Origin: Methanosarcinaceae archaeon
GTDB lineage: Archaea > Halobacteriota > Methanosarcinia > Methanosarcinales > Methanosarcinaceae
Assembly: GCA_030655675.1 (NCBI GenBank)
Contig: JAUSPM010000275.1
Coordinates: 1 to 5,799, forward strand
Reading direction: 5' to 3'
DNA: 5,799 nucleotides
Shown here: in pieces, positions 1 to 5,442 of the stretch
Position numbering within the stretch: the stretch's first letter is position 1
Layout of the letters: each line of letters opens with the position of its first letter
The notes under the pieces: generated by a model
What the model was told of the DNA's origin: nothing
What the model saw: the letters and a program-made list of their open reading frames with translations, nothing else
Databases searched by the model: none
Made by a program: the position numbers and the translations under genes

Positions 1-54
1 GGGAACGTGATCCCAAACAAAATACTCGTTATCCCTCTCGACCTACTTAGATAG
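1..54 (+). CDS. Possible C-terminal end of an upstream gene (partial, uncertain)
   Basis: Reading from base 1 gives GNVIPNKILVIPLDLLR followed by two adjacent TAG stops (52-54 and 55-57). The short peptide looks protein-like, but frame 3 is also open up to TAG at 48-50 (ERDPKQNTRYPSRPT), so frame choice is not secure. Seventeen codons cannot identify a family. Tandem TAG stops would make sense in an organism that can read single TAG as pyrrolysine, but that is speculation here. The minus strand is also open in one frame, without a start. Confidence 0.25.
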   Translation, partial: GNVIPNKILVIPLDLLR

Positions 55-77
55 TAGGTGACAAGATACATTTTTTT
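41..77 (+). terminator. Hairpin plus T-tract, candidate terminator of the gene entering from the left
   Basis: ACCTACT (41-47) and AGTAGGT (53-59) form a perfect 7-bp stem with a 5-nt loop. Eleven bases after the stem a run of seven T occurs (71-77). Archaeal RNA polymerase terminates on oligo-T tracts, with or without a hairpin, so this could end an upstream transcript. The gap between stem and T-run is longer than in a classical intrinsic terminator. Confidence 0.4.
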
Positions 78-200
78 GTTGCTCTTGCAATAAGGGGTAT
101 ATACGAACAAATACGAATTATATAGTCCGAGTAAATTCGACCAAATTGAGAATTTTCTCGTTTGAACATTCATCAACATTGAATAGCATAATTAAAATAG
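78..200. other. Non-coding stretch left of the 107-residue gene
   Basis: No credible gene is seen here. Small features: ATACGAA occurs twice, exactly 10 bp apart (101-107 and 111-117); an AT-rich TTATATAG stretch lies at 118-125; and GAGAA-TT-TTCTC forms a 5-bp inverted repeat at 148-159. These may be spacer or regulatory sequence, but none can be assigned a function. No tRNA- or rRNA-like arm pattern was recognised. Confidence 0.4.
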
Positions 201-203
201 TAC

Positions 204-216
204 TAATATTTAATAG
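204..216 (+). promoter_or_regulatory. Candidate TATA box for the 107-residue membrane protein gene
   Basis: TAATATTTAATAG matches the AT-rich archaeal TATA box. Transcription would start about 25 bp downstream, near 235, leaving a leader of roughly 30 nt that contains the GAGGG ribosome site at 253-257. A second AT-rich element at 118-125 would give a leader of over 100 nt and is less attractive. Confidence 0.45.
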
Positions 217-263
217 AAAGTACAGCATGAATACTATTCAAAAGCATACAATGAGGGCAGATA

Positions 264-587
264 ATGGAAACGCGTGACATAATTTTCTCAGTTGTAATGG
301 TAGTATCTTCATTTGTTCTGACATACGAATGGCTTGGCAGGTTCAAATATAGTCCTGCAAATTCATTGATCATATTGTCGGCAATGGTAATGATAGGAGC
401 ACTTGCCAGTATGATCTTATCAGTTGACATGAGACTTCGAAAGATCGACAAAATGATAGATACAAAGGAACGTTCGTTGCGTATCAACATCCAGAGCGTT
501 GAGGACAATACAGCCAAAAAAATGAATACGGTCATCAACAGGCTGGATGACGCAATGGAAAAAGTTAATCGCAGACAGTATCGGTAA
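264..587 (+). CDS. Small two-helix membrane protein, unknown function
   Basis: The 107-residue product is not recognised. Two hydrophobic segments, about residues 6-21 and 33-53, are joined by a short loop (YEWLGRFKYSPANS). The remaining half (about 55-107) is very hydrophilic, rich in Lys, Arg, Asp and Glu, and probably helical, possibly a coiled coil; it ends in a basic NRRQYR. This suggests a membrane hairpin with a soluble helical tail that could bind a partner or self-associate. The ATG at 264 is supported by GAGGG six bases upstream; an earlier ATG at 227 is in another frame and stops at once. The gene converges on the 121-residue gene and overlaps its 3' end by 23 bp. Length, ribosome site and clear membrane pattern support a real gene; the antisense reading over 203-538 is judged a shadow. 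Confidence 0.8.
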   Translation: METRDIIFSVVMVVSSFVLTYEWLGRFKYSPANSLIILSAMVMIGALASMILSVDMRLRKIDKMIDTKERSLRINIQSVEDNTAKKMNTVINRLDDAMEKVNRRQYR

Positions 588-930
588 AAGCATCTTTTAC
601 CATCTTTTCTATTTTTTCCATAACAAGCCTTGCGTCCGCAACATCTGCAGCCCTTCGTATATCGATCCTGCCGTTTCGATATAGAAGTATTGTATTGCCA
701 CCCAGTTCAAACCTTGCAACCCCTAACCTTTCGGAACACTTGAGTTCCAATATCTTAGTTTCCAAAACCTTATTTTGCAATGTCCTGCAAAGCACATCCA
801 TCAAAAAGCCGTTTGAATACTGCGATTCTGCAATGTATTTTCCGGGCTCGTCGACACATGGTCGCGCAAGCTGTATCGCATAATCCGGTGAATGGTCGGA
901 TTCGGCAGTGCCACAGTAGTTCGCGTTCAT
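565..930 (-). CDS. Uncharacterised 121-residue cytoplasmic protein
   Basis: I do not recognise the family. No signal peptide or membrane helix is visible, so it should be soluble. The C-terminal half looks like a compact alpha/beta unit: likely strands at about residues 70-76, 79-85 and 88-94 (GNTILLYRNGRIDIRRA), with charged turns, then an amphipathic helix at about 96-115. Five cysteines occur (6, 25, 48, 65, 120), without a clear metal-binding pair. The start at 930 is the only ATG before residue 44 and gives the longest plausible protein, but no ribosome site precedes it. It lies on the same strand as, and downstream of, the TetR gene, about 97 bp away with a T7 tract between, so separate transcription is likely. 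It overlaps the converging gene by 23 bp at its 3' end. Codon usage and the structured C-terminal half favour a real gene. Confidence 0.75.
   Translation of the reverse strand: MNANYCGTAESDHSPDYAIQLARPCVDEPGKYIAESQYSNGFLMDVLCRTLQNKVLETKILELKCSERLGVARFELGGNTILLYRNGRIDIRRAADVADARLVMEKIEKMVKDAFTDTVCD
583..617 (+). terminator. Hairpin and oligo-T terminator after the 107-residue gene, possibly bidirectional
   Basis: GGTAAAAG (583-590) and CTTTTACC (594-601) form a perfect 8-bp stem with a CAT loop. The stop codon of the 107-residue gene (585-587) lies inside the stem. T-tracts follow at 605-608 and 612-617. On the other strand the same stem is followed by a T5 run (complement of 559-563) just past the stop of the converging gene, so the element could serve both transcripts. 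It lies within the C-terminal codons of the minus-strand gene. Confidence 0.65.
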
Positions 931-937
931 AGTGTAC

Positions 938-949
938 TTTATATGTGTT
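938..949 (-). promoter_or_regulatory. TATA-like element just upstream of the 121-residue gene
   Basis: On the minus strand ACATATAAAG lies only about 13 bp before the ATG at 930. An archaeal TATA box normally sits about 25 bp before the transcription start, so using it would start RNA inside the coding region. A better placed alternative is TTATAT at 980-985, which would give a start near 956 and a leader of about 26 nt. Which one is used cannot be decided from the sequence. Confidence 0.3.
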
Positions 950-954
950 TTTGT

Positions 955-961
955 AAAAAAA
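955..961 (-). terminator. T7 tract downstream of the TetR gene
   Basis: Seven consecutive A on the plus strand read as T7 in the minus-strand transcript, about 69 nt after the TetR stop codon. Oligo-T is sufficient for archaeal termination. No strong stem precedes it. Confidence 0.4.
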
Positions 962-1029
962 GATGCCTATTAGGTTGTGATATAACACATAATTGACCCC
1001 GACACCAATTTTTAATTCAATGTCAATAT

Positions 1030-1632
1030 TCAAACTCCAATACCTTCGAATAACATATTTATCTTTCCGGATATGTCATTGGAAAAGGATATCTTGTCCT
1101 CTGAATTCAACCACATTATTAGTGAGTGCAAATAAACTCCGGTTATGATCTCAGATGCTTTATATACATCAAGACTTGTTTTTACGTCACCGATCTTTGC
1201 ACCCTCATCAAGTAGTCCACATACGGTTTCAGTAAGGCGATGAAGTCTGCATTTATCCTCACAGGGTCCCAAACCGGAATGTACCATATATCGGGTGTAT
1301 TCAAAGACCATCAATTTTGTAAGTGCTTTGTCTTTTTCAACACTCTCTGCCAGAAAAACCAGAAAATTTGTTATCTTTTCCTTTGTAGGAATCCCTTTCA
1401 TTGTTTCATTTTCAATAAGATCATAGATCAACTCTTCTTTTTGCTCTCCAAAATACAATAGAAGTGCCTCTTTTGTCGGAAAATAATTGAAAAATGTACC
1501 TTTGGCGATCCCTGCTTCTTTTGTGATCTCATCAACAGTTGTTTTTTCGAACCCTTTTTCCTTAAACAATCTTCCAGATACTTCAAAGATTTTATTTTTG
1601 GTCTCTGTTTTCTTTTTTTCACGCAAGGACAT
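1030..1632 (-). CDS. TetR/AcrR-family transcriptional repressor, likely local regulator of the exporter
   Basis: The 200-residue product has the usual TetR length. The N-terminal DNA-binding domain covers about residues 8-55, with the helix-turn-helix in TTVDEITKEAGIAKGTFFNYF (31-51), followed by PTKEALL, the family signature. The rest (about 60-200) is helical and should form the ligand pocket and dimer interface. Family knowledge: such repressors bind palindromes as dimers and let go when a small hydrophobic ligand binds. A Cys-rich patch in the sensor domain, C124, C128, H131 and C138, is unusual and might add a redox or metal response. The gene is divergent from the RND exporter, and the shared 201-bp region has several matching palindromes, so autoregulation plus control of the exporter is inferred. 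The ATG at 1630-1632 is chosen because the domain begins right after it; an ATG eight bases upstream is out of frame. No strong ribosome site is visible. Confidence 0.95.
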   Translation of the reverse strand: MSLREKKKTETKNKIFEVSGRLFKEKGFEKTTVDEITKEAGIAKGTFFNYFPTKEALLLYFGEQKEELIYDLIENETMKGIPTKEKITNFLVFLAESVEKDKALTKLMVFEYTRYMVHSGLGPCEDKCRLHRLTETVCGLLDEGAKIGDVKTSLDVYKASEIITGVYLHSLIMWLNSEDKISFSNDISGKINMLFEGIGV

Positions 1633-1655
1633 GGAATCATCTTCTTAATATTTAG

Positions 1656-1678
1656 TGACTATTGGTGACCATTGGTCA
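1656..1678. promoter_or_regulatory. Overlapping operator sites in the TetR leader
   Basis: TGACCATTGGTCA (1666-1678) is a perfect 6+1+6 inverted repeat. It shares its first three bases with a degenerate copy, TGACTATTGGTGA (1656-1668), so that TGACYATTGGT is repeated with a 10-bp period, one helical turn. The perfect site is centred 16.5 bp from the palindrome at 1683-1694. Together they lie between the inferred TetR transcription start and its ATG. Confidence 0.6.
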
Positions 1679-1682
1679 AATA

Positions 1683-1694
1683 TGACTATAGTCA
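1683..1694. promoter_or_regulatory. Operator palindrome at the TetR promoter start site
   Basis: TGACTATAGTCA is a perfect 12-bp palindrome. Its centre is about 24 bp downstream (minus strand) of the TATA box at 1708-1718, where transcription of the TetR gene should begin. Bound repressor would block polymerase or start-site opening. Confidence 0.7.
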
Positions 1695-1705
1695 TTGTTT
1701 AGCAG

Positions 1706-1720
1706 CATTAATATTTAATG
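1706..1720 (-). promoter_or_regulatory. TATA box for the TetR gene, inside an inverted repeat
   Basis: CATTAATATTTAATG is a 6+3+6 inverted repeat. Read on the minus strand it contains ATTAAATATTAAT, a good archaeal TATA match. It predicts a start near 1687 and a leader of about 55 nt for the TetR gene. Because the element is nearly symmetric, orientation would be set by a TFB recognition element, which I cannot define with certainty. Confidence 0.6.
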
Positions 1721-1758
1721 ATATTGGTACTGCCATCACCAATTGCAACTACGGTATC

Positions 1759-1769
1759 CTTAAATATAA
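1759..1769 (+). promoter_or_regulatory. TATA box for the RND exporter gene
   Basis: CTTAAATATAA closely matches the archaeal TATA consensus. It places transcription initiation near 1789-1790, giving a leader of about 45 nt before the TTG start at 1834. It lies back-to-back with the TetR TATA box, about 51 bp centre to centre. Confidence 0.65.
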
Positions 1770-1782
1770 CGTACTATATTTA

Positions 1783-1794
1783 TGACTGCAGTCA
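1783..1794. promoter_or_regulatory. Operator palindrome at the exporter promoter start site
   Basis: TGACTGCAGTCA is a perfect 12-bp palindrome sharing TGAC/GTCA arms with the site at 1683-1694. It is centred about 24 bp after the exporter TATA box, the same geometry as on the TetR side, and exactly 100 bp from the matching site. Confidence 0.7.
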
Positions 1795-1798
1795 CATT

Positions 1799-1810
1799 TG
1801 ACCATAGTCA
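1799..1810. promoter_or_regulatory. Second operator in the exporter leader
   Basis: TGACCATAGTCA differs by one base from the perfect palindrome TGACTATAGTCA at 1683-1694. Its centre is 16 bp from the palindrome at 1783-1794, about one and a half helical turns, matching the 16.5-bp spacing on the TetR side. Confidence 0.65.
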
Positions 1811-1833
1811 TTATCAGACAGGCTTAAATAAAA

Positions 1834-4272
1834 TTGCCCACCTACTCATATGGGGATGATTTACAAACAGTTTTTAATAAATCAACATCAGGGGACATCA
1901 ATATAAAAAATTTCTTCGAAAAGATTGGTATTTTCATAGAACATAACACAATACCCATCATCCTGATGGCAATTCTGTTCATCGCAATTGCAGGACAGGG
2001 TGCACAGCAGATAACGATGGAATCAGGTACAGACACATTTGTCGAAAAGACATCAAAACTGTATCAGGATTTCGATCACCTATATCTCAGGATATTTTTC
2101 ACTCAATCCATCGTCGTACTAATAGAAGGCGAAGATGTCAAAAGTTCCGAAGTTTTGCAGGCGGTTGATCGATTAGAACAACAATCAAAAAACACACGGG
2201 ACGTTGTTGGCACTTCAAGTGCAGTATCTGCTATAAAAAATTTCAATTACCAGATGACAGGCAGATATGAAATGCCTGACAGCAGGGAAGAGATCGATGC
2301 GATAGTATCAAGCCACTCGTCTGATTTTGATTTTATCCTGCCGGATGACACTCATACAATTGTCTATATCGAAATGCCTGGTGACACAAGTGACGAAACG
2401 ATGGCAGAGATCCTGCGTGAGACCGAGATCGCAGCCACAATTTCGGATTTCCCACCTGACTATAACGTCATTGTAACAGGCGACCCTGCATTCATGATCG
2501 CAATGAACAATGAGATGACAACAAGCATGGTTCCACTTCTCATGATATCAGCCATTCTCATGGTAATAGTACTCTTTTTAGTATTTGGACATGTCAGATG
2601 GAAACTCCTTCCTCTTCCTATCGTACTCCTTGGGATCATTTACACATTCGGCGCAATGGGATACCTCAAAATACCACTCAGTATGGTATCCATGTCCGCA
2701 TTCCCGATCCTCATTGGACTTGGGATCGACTATGCCATCCAGTTCCAAAGCCGAATCGAAGAAGAACTTAAGCGTGAACATGACGAAAAAAAAGCCGTAA
2801 TACAGACCATCAAACATACCGGTCCTGCCGTACTCATCGCATTGGTCATAACAGGTTTGGGATTTTTTTCTCTATTTACATCTACTGTTCCCATGATACA
2901 GGATTTTGCAAAACTTCTCCTCATAGGAATAACAATGTGTTTCATAGCATCTCTTTTTGTTGGAGTGGCAGTTATATATGGTCTTGATACACTCGCCAAG
3001 AAAAATCTGTTTGGAACAAAACGATCCAAAAATAGTGCATTGTCAAAATCCGACGAAATAACAAAAACTGCTACCAACAATACAAATGATAAACCCGATA
3101 TACTGGAACGTTTTCTTGAAAACACATCAAAATTAACAATCAAACATCCATTTATGATAATTGGTCTCGCATTGGTTCTATGCTTATCGGGACTATATGT
3201 TGATTCGTTTGTACCGATCCAGACAGATGTAAAAACATTCGTACCTCAGGATATGCCGGCATTGATCGACCTTTCGCATCTTGGGGACATCATGGGTGGG
3301 ACCGATGCCCTCAACCTAATCATAAAAACCGATGATGCTGCAGATCCTGCCGTTCTTAAGTGGATGGACGAATTCGGCACTCATGAAGTGGAAGGTAGAA
3401 GTAACGTATATTCCGCATCCAGTATTGCCCCCATAATAAAATCAATGAACGGGGGTACAATTCCCGATAACCGTGAAGAGATTGAAAGATTGTATGACCA
3501 GATCCCGGAAATGCAGAAGAAACGATTCATTCATGGAAATAATATGCTTTTGGTGAATCTGGAAATTGGAAATGCCGTCAATGATATCGGCCTTACCGGT
3601 GTTGATGAACTGGTCGGGATCGTAAGAGAAGATATTGCATGGATGCCACCGCCACCGGGTGTATTTGTTACGGTCACAGGAAACTCAGTTGTGTTTACAA
3701 CAGTTATCGGTTCACTCACATCCGGTAGAGTAGCAATGACATTACTTGGAATTGTAATGGTGTTTGGCGGACTGCTTGTGATATACCGCGATTGGGTCAA
3801 AGCCTTCACCCCTGTTATCACCATGTTCATGGTTGTTGGATGGTCCGGAGGGGTCATGTATTTCTCAGGACTGGAATATACGCCTATGACAGCCACACTC
3901 GGGGCTTTGATACTTGGAGTGGGGTCAGAATATGCGATACTTATGATGGAACGCTATTATGAAGAGAAGGAAAAAGGTTTGGCACCGGTCGATGCCATGC
4001 GCGAGGCAAGTACAAAGATCGGAAAAGCGATAATTCCATCCGGACTTACAACTATGTTTGGTTTCTCTGCACTCATTGCGTCACCATTCTCCATGACCAG
4101 TAATTTTGGCATGGTCACAGTAATGTCTGTAGCACTGGCACTTTTTGCAGCATTCATAGTGTTCCCACCTGTGATGGTACTACTTGACACGTGGCGAGAT
4201 AATATGAAAAGTAAAAATATTTCAAATAGACATGCTAAAACAGGTAAACATGTACATAGCATCGGAGATTGA
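1834..4272 (+). CDS. RND-superfamily exporter, HAE3 / MMPL type
   Basis: The 812-residue product has the duplicated RND plan. Helix 1 (about 39-57) is followed by an extracytoplasmic domain (58-228), then helices 2-6 (about 229-384), a hydrophilic cytoplasmic linker (385-435), helix 7 (439-459), a second outer domain (460-630), and helices 8-12 (about 632-785) with a basic tail. Helix 4 carries GLGIDYAIQ with D299 and helix 10 carries GVGSEYAI with E699, at the positions of the proton-relay acids. TDTFV and TDVKTFVP after helices 1 and 7 show the internal repeat. The length fits HAE3 transporters rather than the about 1000-residue AcrB type. Known relatives move hydrophobic compounds or lipids using the proton or ion gradient; the substrate here is unknown. 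The start is TTG at 1834: a stop lies at 1825-1827 and the first in-frame ATG is inside helix 1. Expression is probably governed by the divergent TetR protein. The next gene starts six bases after the stop. Confidence 0.93.
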   Translation: MPTYSYGDDLQTVFNKSTSGDINIKNFFEKIGIFIEHNTIPIILMAILFIAIAGQGAQQITMESGTDTFVEKTSKLYQDFDHLYLRIFFTQSIVVLIEGEDVKSSEVLQAVDRLEQQSKNTRDVVGTSSAVSAIKNFNYQMTGRYEMPDSREEIDAIVSSHSSDFDFILPDDTHTIVYIEMPGDTSDETMAEILRETEIAATISDFPPDYNVIVTGDPAFMIAMNNEMTTSMVPLLMISAILMVIVLFLVFGHVRWKLLPLPIVLLGIIYTFGAMGYLKIPLSMVSMSAFPILIGLGIDYAIQFQSRIEEELKREHDEKKAVIQTIKHTGPAVLIALVITGLGFFSLFTSTVPMIQDFAKLLLIGITMCFIASLFVGVAVIYGLDTLAKKNLFGTKRSKNSALSKSDEITKTATNNTNDKPDILERFLENTSKLTIKHPFMIIGLALVLCLSGLYVDSFVPIQTDVKTFVPQDMPALIDLSHLGDIMGGTDALNLIIKTDDAADPAVLKWMDEFGTHEVEGRSNVYSASSIAPIIKSMNGGTIPDNREEIERLYDQIPEMQKKRFIHGNNMLLVNLEIGNAVNDIGLTGVDELVGIVREDIAWMPPPPGVFVTVTGNSVVFTTVIGSLTSGRVAMTLLGIVMVFGGLLVIYRDWVKAFTPVITMFMVVGWSGGVMYFSGLEYTPMTATLGALILGVGSEYAILMMERYYEEKEKGLAPVDAMREASTKIGKAIIPSGLTTMFGFSALIASPFSMTSNFGMVTVMSVALALFAAFIVFPPVMVLLDTWRDNMKSKNISNRHAKTGKHVHSIGD
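4264..4267 (+). promoter_or_regulatory. Ribosome binding site for the 370-residue gene, inside the exporter gene end
   Basis: GGAG lies in the last codons of the exporter, 11 nt before the ATG at 4279. The spacing is slightly long. With only six bases between the genes it supports translation of both from one transcript. Confidence 0.5.
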
Positions 4273-4278
4273 TATCCA

Positions 4279-5391
4279 ATGAATTATATTCGAAGGTCAT
4301 TAAATATAATTGGTGTATTTGCGGTCATTTCTATCTTTATGATTATGATACCAATGGCATCAGGCCAAGACTCATCAGATGACTCATCAGAAAACATAAA
4401 AGAGTTCCTTCCGCCAAATTATGCATTCTCTACAAACTACTACAACAGTTATGGCGAACCCGATCTTTACGCATCCTTACTTGGAGACTATGAATTTGAA
4501 CGAGGGGAAACTGCACAAGTCCAAATAAATCTTGCAAATAAAGGAGTGCTGTACGGATTCAAATATGCTACAAGTGTTGGCACGAATGAGGGAAAGCATG
4601 CATCCTCATTGCAAGAGTTGCAATATGAGACTATGCGCACAACAGCCATTGGTATCAATGCAGAGTTGATCTCTACCAGTCCATACATTGAAATTGATCC
4701 ATCTGCATCGATCCGTTCCATGAAAAAACTCGTGCCTGGAAGTTTGCCGGACAATCCACTGGTATATGTCATAACAATTTCAGATCATGCTCCTGCAGGC
4801 ATCTATTATCTTCAACTTCCAGTTTCATACGAATACCAAAGCGAGGTGCGTATGACTACAAATGAAGTATATCGACTTGGAGTTACAGGTCTTGATCATA
4901 CTACAGATTACAAGAGTGCAAATAAGACTTTGATCATTCCCATATTTGTCAAAGGGGCAACTGAATTTGAAATCACGGATGTTTCGGGACATCTCACAGC
5001 AGGTTTTCCCAGTGTGGTAAATGTTACATACAAAAATATCGGAGAGATCCCTGCCATAGATGCAATTGTTCGCGTGGTTGTTATGAAACCACTTGTAGTA
5101 GAACAAGGTGTACTTCGACTTGGTACGGTTGAACCTGGAGAGAGTAAGACTGTGTCTTTTAAAGCCACTGCGGATCGGAATTCGCTTGTGAAGGATTATG
5201 GAGTTGACAGTGAGATCAAGTATATTGATGAAAACGGCAACACCGCATTTTCGGAAAATATGAAGATCAGCGTTCCGCTTGAGCCTGCCCCCGATAAACT
5301 GGGCGTAGGAACATTGGCACTTGGCGGCGTGATTGTTTTGGGGATTTTTATGATTATTAAGTTGATACTGAATATAGAGAAGTACAAATGA
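4279..5391 (+). CDS. Secreted, C-terminally anchored COG1361 / S-layer-associated-type protein
   Basis: The 370-residue product starts with a basic then hydrophobic signal peptide (about 1-29, ending MASGQ). An acidic Ser/Asp stretch follows (31-38), then a beta-rich outer region. The N-terminal module (about 53-126) has NYYNSYGEPDLYASLLG and FERGETAQVQINLANKG and is shared with the next gene. A second module (about 225-332) resembles CARDB-like adhesion folds: VVNVTYKNIGEIPAIDAIV, then LGTVEPGESKTVSF. A membrane helix (about 343-364) and a short basic NIEKYK tail anchor it, leaving nearly everything outside the cell. N-glycosylation sequons occur at N215 (NKT) and N248 (NVT). It lies six bases after the exporter stop, so co-transcription is nearly certain. 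Proteins of this class often accompany HAE3 exporters in methanogens, from my general knowledge; a partner role outside the membrane is inferred. It could instead be an independent envelope protein. Confidence 0.88.
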   Translation: MNYIRRSLNIIGVFAVISIFMIMIPMASGQDSSDDSSENIKEFLPPNYAFSTNYYNSYGEPDLYASLLGDYEFERGETAQVQINLANKGVLYGFKYATSVGTNEGKHASSLQELQYETMRTTAIGINAELISTSPYIEIDPSASIRSMKKLVPGSLPDNPLVYVITISDHAPAGIYYLQLPVSYEYQSEVRMTTNEVYRLGVTGLDHTTDYKSANKTLIIPIFVKGATEFEITDVSGHLTAGFPSVVNVTYKNIGEIPAIDAIVRVVVMKPLVVEQGVLRLGTVEPGESKTVSFKATADRNSLVKDYGVDSEIKYIDENGNTAFSENMKISVPLEPAPDKLGVGTLALGGVIVLGIFMIIKLILNIEKYK

Positions 5392-5406
5392 AAATTACAG
5401 ATATAA

Positions 5407-5421
5407 CTTATATATAATATT
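5407..5421 (+). promoter_or_regulatory. Candidate internal TATA box for the second COG1361-type gene
   Basis: TTATATATAATATT in the 51-bp gap is the strongest TATA-like string in the downstream half of the window. A start about 25 bp later would fall near 5435-5440, giving a very short leader that would cut off the GAGGG site at 5432-5436. Either the upstream ATATAAC (5401-5407) is used, or the AT-rich gap is only an intercistronic spacer. No TGAC/GTCA palindrome is present here. Confidence 0.35.
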
Positions 5422-5442
5422 TACACACTAAGAGGGTTTGAC

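Noticed and set aside
101..117. Twin ATACGAA repeat as a regulatory site or origin element
   Set aside because: Only two 7-bp copies in AT-rich sequence about 150 bp from the nearest gene; chance is a sufficient explanation.
203..538. 111-residue minus-strand reading frame over the 107-residue gene
   Set aside because: It covers almost the same bases as the plus-strand gene, which has a ribosome site, a TATA box and a coherent membrane-protein pattern. The antisense product looks like a reflected hydrophobic shadow.
770..1033. 87-residue minus-strand frame spanning the gap between the TetR and 121-residue genes
   Set aside because: It runs half in the intergenic gap and half in another frame of the 121-residue gene, is rich in Cys, Arg and His without a pattern, and crosses the T7 tract. 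The frame 565-930 is far more protein-like.
1428..1640. 70-residue minus-strand frame starting eight bases before the TetR ATG
   Set aside because: It is the +1 shadow of the TetR N-terminus; the TetR frame has the full helix-turn-helix signature, with no sign of a frameshift.
1633..1833. The palindrome cluster considered as a CRISPR array or an integrase attachment site
   Set aside because: The repeats are 12-13 bp palindromes with unequal gaps placed around two promoters; there are no spacers of constant length and no integrase gene. Operators explain them better.
2578..3143. Antisense frames of 79 and 137 residues inside the exporter gene
   Set aside because: They lie wholly within the exporter gene, have no promoter or ribosome site, and their composition is what reversing membrane-helix codons gives. 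The same holds for 3531-3896 and 3957-4262.
4825..5168. Antisense frames of 93 and 86 residues inside the 370-residue surface protein gene
   Set aside because: They are shadows of a well supported gene without initiation signals.
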